From CAYGWP01 sp964353455 (GTDB taxonomy: Bacteria > Planctomycetota > Phycisphaerae > FEN-1346), in NCBI GenBank assembly GCA_964353455.1, contig CAYGWP010000303.1:1-6844 (forward strand): DNA of 6,844 nt, in the 5' to 3' direction. Below, piece after piece: positions 6,141 through 6,844 of this stretch. The notes under the pieces were generated by a model. The model did not search any database. It was not told where the DNA came from and saw only the letters and a program-made list of their open reading frames with translations. Both the position numbers and the translations under genes were made by a program. Within the stretch, counting starts at the first letter, position 1, and the number at the start of each line of letters is the position of its first letter.

Positions 6141-6179
6141 TGCCCCAGAGGGCCAGTCATGGCCCGGTTCCAGGGGGCA
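6141..6179. repeat. Nested inverted repeat in the divergent intergenic region
   Basis: TGCCCC at 6141-6146 pairs with GGGGCA at 6174-6179. Inside it GGGCCA at 6150-6155 pairs with TGGCCC at 6160-6165 around the loop GTCA. No T-run follows on either strand and both flanking genes point away, so it is not an ordinary terminator. It may be a regulator-binding site, a cruciform-forming element or part of a small RNA. Confidence 0.45.
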
Positions 6180-6201
6180 TGGTGGGGCCGAAAATGTTAA
6201 T

Positions 6202-6219
6202 CTGGGAAGACTGGGAAGG
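6202..6219. repeat. Tandem 9-bp repeat CTGGGAAG(A/G)
   Basis: CTGGGAAGA is followed directly by CTGGGAAGG. The pair ends about 50 bases before the -35 box at 6270, in the range where activators bind. It could be a binding site or simple slippage; the sequence does not decide. Confidence 0.35.
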
Positions 6220-6269
6220 CGTGCGAGGGGCCGGTGCACCATTAAAAGGGGAAAAAACCCGGGGGCGGT

Positions 6270-6298
6270 TTGACTTTGTCCCAAGCGTGGGTTATATT
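6270..6298 (+). promoter_or_regulatory. Strong sigma70-like promoter of the surface-protein gene
   Basis: TTGACT at 6270-6275 and TATATT at 6293-6298 are separated by exactly 17 bp, each one mismatch from consensus. An A-rich stretch at 6241-6257 lies just upstream and may be an UP element. The predicted start, near 6305, falls at the base of a GC-rich hairpin and leaves a leader of about 214 nt before the ATG at 6519. Confidence 0.65.
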
Positions 6299-6303
6299 CC
6301 ATA

Positions 6304-6518
6304 GGCCGCTAGTATTGCGCGGCCAGGGTGTGTTTCCATTGGCGCATGGGGGTTTTTGCTACGCCACTAGGCAAGGTAGAGATGGAAGAACACACGCTCA
6401 CGTCATCGGTGCGAATCGCTAAAAACGCCTCTGCCGCAGGCGCGGGGCGGCGTTTACGCAACGTTTACACAATTGATGTGCCCGCAGGAGCGAATCCTGT
6501 CATGTCAAGGAGAGGATC
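6304..6518 (+). promoter_or_regulatory. Long structured 5' leader, candidate cis-regulatory RNA
   Basis: Several stems can be drawn in order. (1) GGCCGC 6304-6309 with GCGGCC 6319-6324, at the predicted 5' end. (2) GTGTGTTTCCAT 6328-6339 with 6382-6395: 12 bp interrupted only by a two-base GA bulge (6388-6389). (3) Stacked directly on it, TGGCG 6340-6344 with CGCCA 6362-6366. (4) AAACGCC 6423-6429 with GGCGTTT 6449-6455, competing with CGCCT/AGGCG at 6426-6442. (5) CACA/TGTG 6468-6480. (6) CAGGA/TCCTG 6485-6499, just before the ribosome site. I recognise no known riboswitch class; conserved cores of the cyclic-di-GMP, SAM and cobalamin types are not apparent. The pairings are seen by eye; a regulatory function is inference. 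Confidence 0.4.
6507..6515 (+). promoter_or_regulatory. Ribosome binding site of the surface-protein gene
   Basis: AAGGAGAGG lies three bases upstream of the ATG at 6519, with its AGGAG core six bases away. It is the best Shine-Dalgarno match in the window. It selects this start over a longer plus-strand frame that begins at a GTG at 6328 and has no such site. Confidence 0.8.
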
Positions 6519-6844
6519 ATGTCTAGCAAGAACGGTCTGAGGTTGCTGGGTGTTCTGGTCGCCGTGACGCTCGGCCTCGTGCTCGTCGCGGCGCCCGAAG
6601 CACGGGCGGTGGCGTTCACCTGGGACGGCGACAGTGGCGCCGATGCGTACTGGGCCACGGCCGAGAACTGGGTGGACGACAAAGGCCCGCCCACGGCGGA
6701 CGACGACGCCGTCTTGGACGACACCGGCAACGACAAGAACCAGGTCGATCTGAACGGCACCGCGCAGACGGTGACGAACCTGACGATATCGACCATCACG
6801 GGCAAGAACAACTACGAGATCGCCGACGTGGCGACCGGCGGGTC
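6519..6844 (+). CDS. Exported PATR-like surface protein, N-terminal part (runs off the window)
   Basis: One hundred and eight codons are visible with no stop; the gene continues past the right edge. Residues 1-30 form a clear signal peptide: a short basic start (SSKNGLR), a hydrophobic core of Leu, Val and Ala, and an ARA cleavage site. The mature part opens with TWDGD, then Trp45, AENW at 48-51 and an Asp-rich run (TADDDAVLDD). This W-G...W...NW...P..DD layout is typical of the start of proteins with autotransporter-associated beta-strand repeats, common in planctomycetes and verrucomicrobia, which often end in a PEP-CTERM sorting signal. The Asp-rich stretch may bind calcium. Residues after 80 (TVTNLTISTITGKNNYEI) look like the beginning of beta-helix strands. 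The C-terminus, and so anchoring and length, is not visible. Low-Lys, Asp/Thr-rich composition fits an extracellular protein. Confidence 0.75.
   Translation, partial: MSSKNGLRLLGVLVAVTLGLVLVAAPEARAVAFTWDGDSGADAYWATAENWVDDKGPPTADDDAVLDDTGNDKNQVDLNGTAQTVTNLTISTITGKNNYEIADVATGG

Larger units (their letters stand above)
6016..6269. other. G-rich divergent intergenic region
   Basis: Between the large gene and the surface gene no reading frame looks coding. The plus strand is strongly G-rich with many runs of three to six G. It contains the nested inverted repeat at 6141-6179, a tandem CTGGGAAG repeat at 6202-6219, the palindrome GGTGCACC at 6233-6240, and an A-rich stretch at 6241-6257 directly before the promoter that may act as an UP element. 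Confidence 0.5.

Noticed and set aside
6057..6219. G-quadruplex potential in the G-rich intergenic strand
   Set aside because: G-runs of three or more are frequent, but four runs with loops of seven bases or fewer do not line up in the places I checked.
6328..6540. Plus-strand frame of 70 residues in the leader, starting at GTG
   Set aside because: It overlaps the start of the surface-protein gene in another frame, lacks a ribosome site, and coincides with strong RNA pairing.
6500..6811. Minus-strand frame of 103 residues at the right end
   Set aside because: It lies opposite a frame with a signal peptide, excellent ribosome site and PATR-like motifs. The minus-strand product is Ser/Thr/Ala-rich without any motif.

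Overview
The window looks like a piece of a GC-rich bacterial chromosome, most likely a planctomycete or another member of the PVC group. The support is indirect: a very large exported multidomain protein with a glycoside-hydrolase-like layout, an exported protein starting like autotransporter-type beta-strand (PATR) surface proteins, a family of PIN toxin pairs common in environmental bacteria, and many short dispersed palindromes. No rRNA, tRNA, CRISPR array, transposase or integrase is visible.

Layout, left to right. Positions 1-356 hold no convincing gene but contain several short palindromes, one resembling a widespread dispersed repeat. A small lipoprotein gene follows on the minus strand (357-764), with a hairpin in its upstream region. 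Positions 955 to about 1065 carry a minus-strand remnant of the 3' end of a gene, whose last 13 codons match the tail of the large gene further right. Next comes a two-gene PIN-domain toxin/partner operon on the plus strand (1135-1833) behind a good sigma70-type promoter. It converges on the large minus-strand gene (1843-5940, 1365 residues) with only nine bases between the stop codons and a hairpin in the junction.

The toxin operon therefore sits between two direct copies of the same 3'-end sequence (26 identical bp, 888 bp apart). This suggests insertion into, or duplication at, the end of the large gene. Within the large gene, a low-complexity linker contains two 26-bp palindromes that are inverted relatives of each other and differ by one compensated base pair, plus a tandem 8-codon repeat.

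The large gene is divergent from the last gene (6519 to the window end, incomplete), an exported PATR-like surface protein. Their shared intergenic region is 578 bp. It holds a nested inverted repeat, a strong promoter (TTGACT, 17 bp, TATATT) and a predicted 5' leader of about 210 nt with a series of stem-loops, the best a 12-bp stem with a two-base bulge. The leader is the best candidate for an undescribed regulatory RNA here. The large gene and the surface gene probably both act outside the cytoplasm. The toxin pair and the lipoprotein look like accessory cargo.
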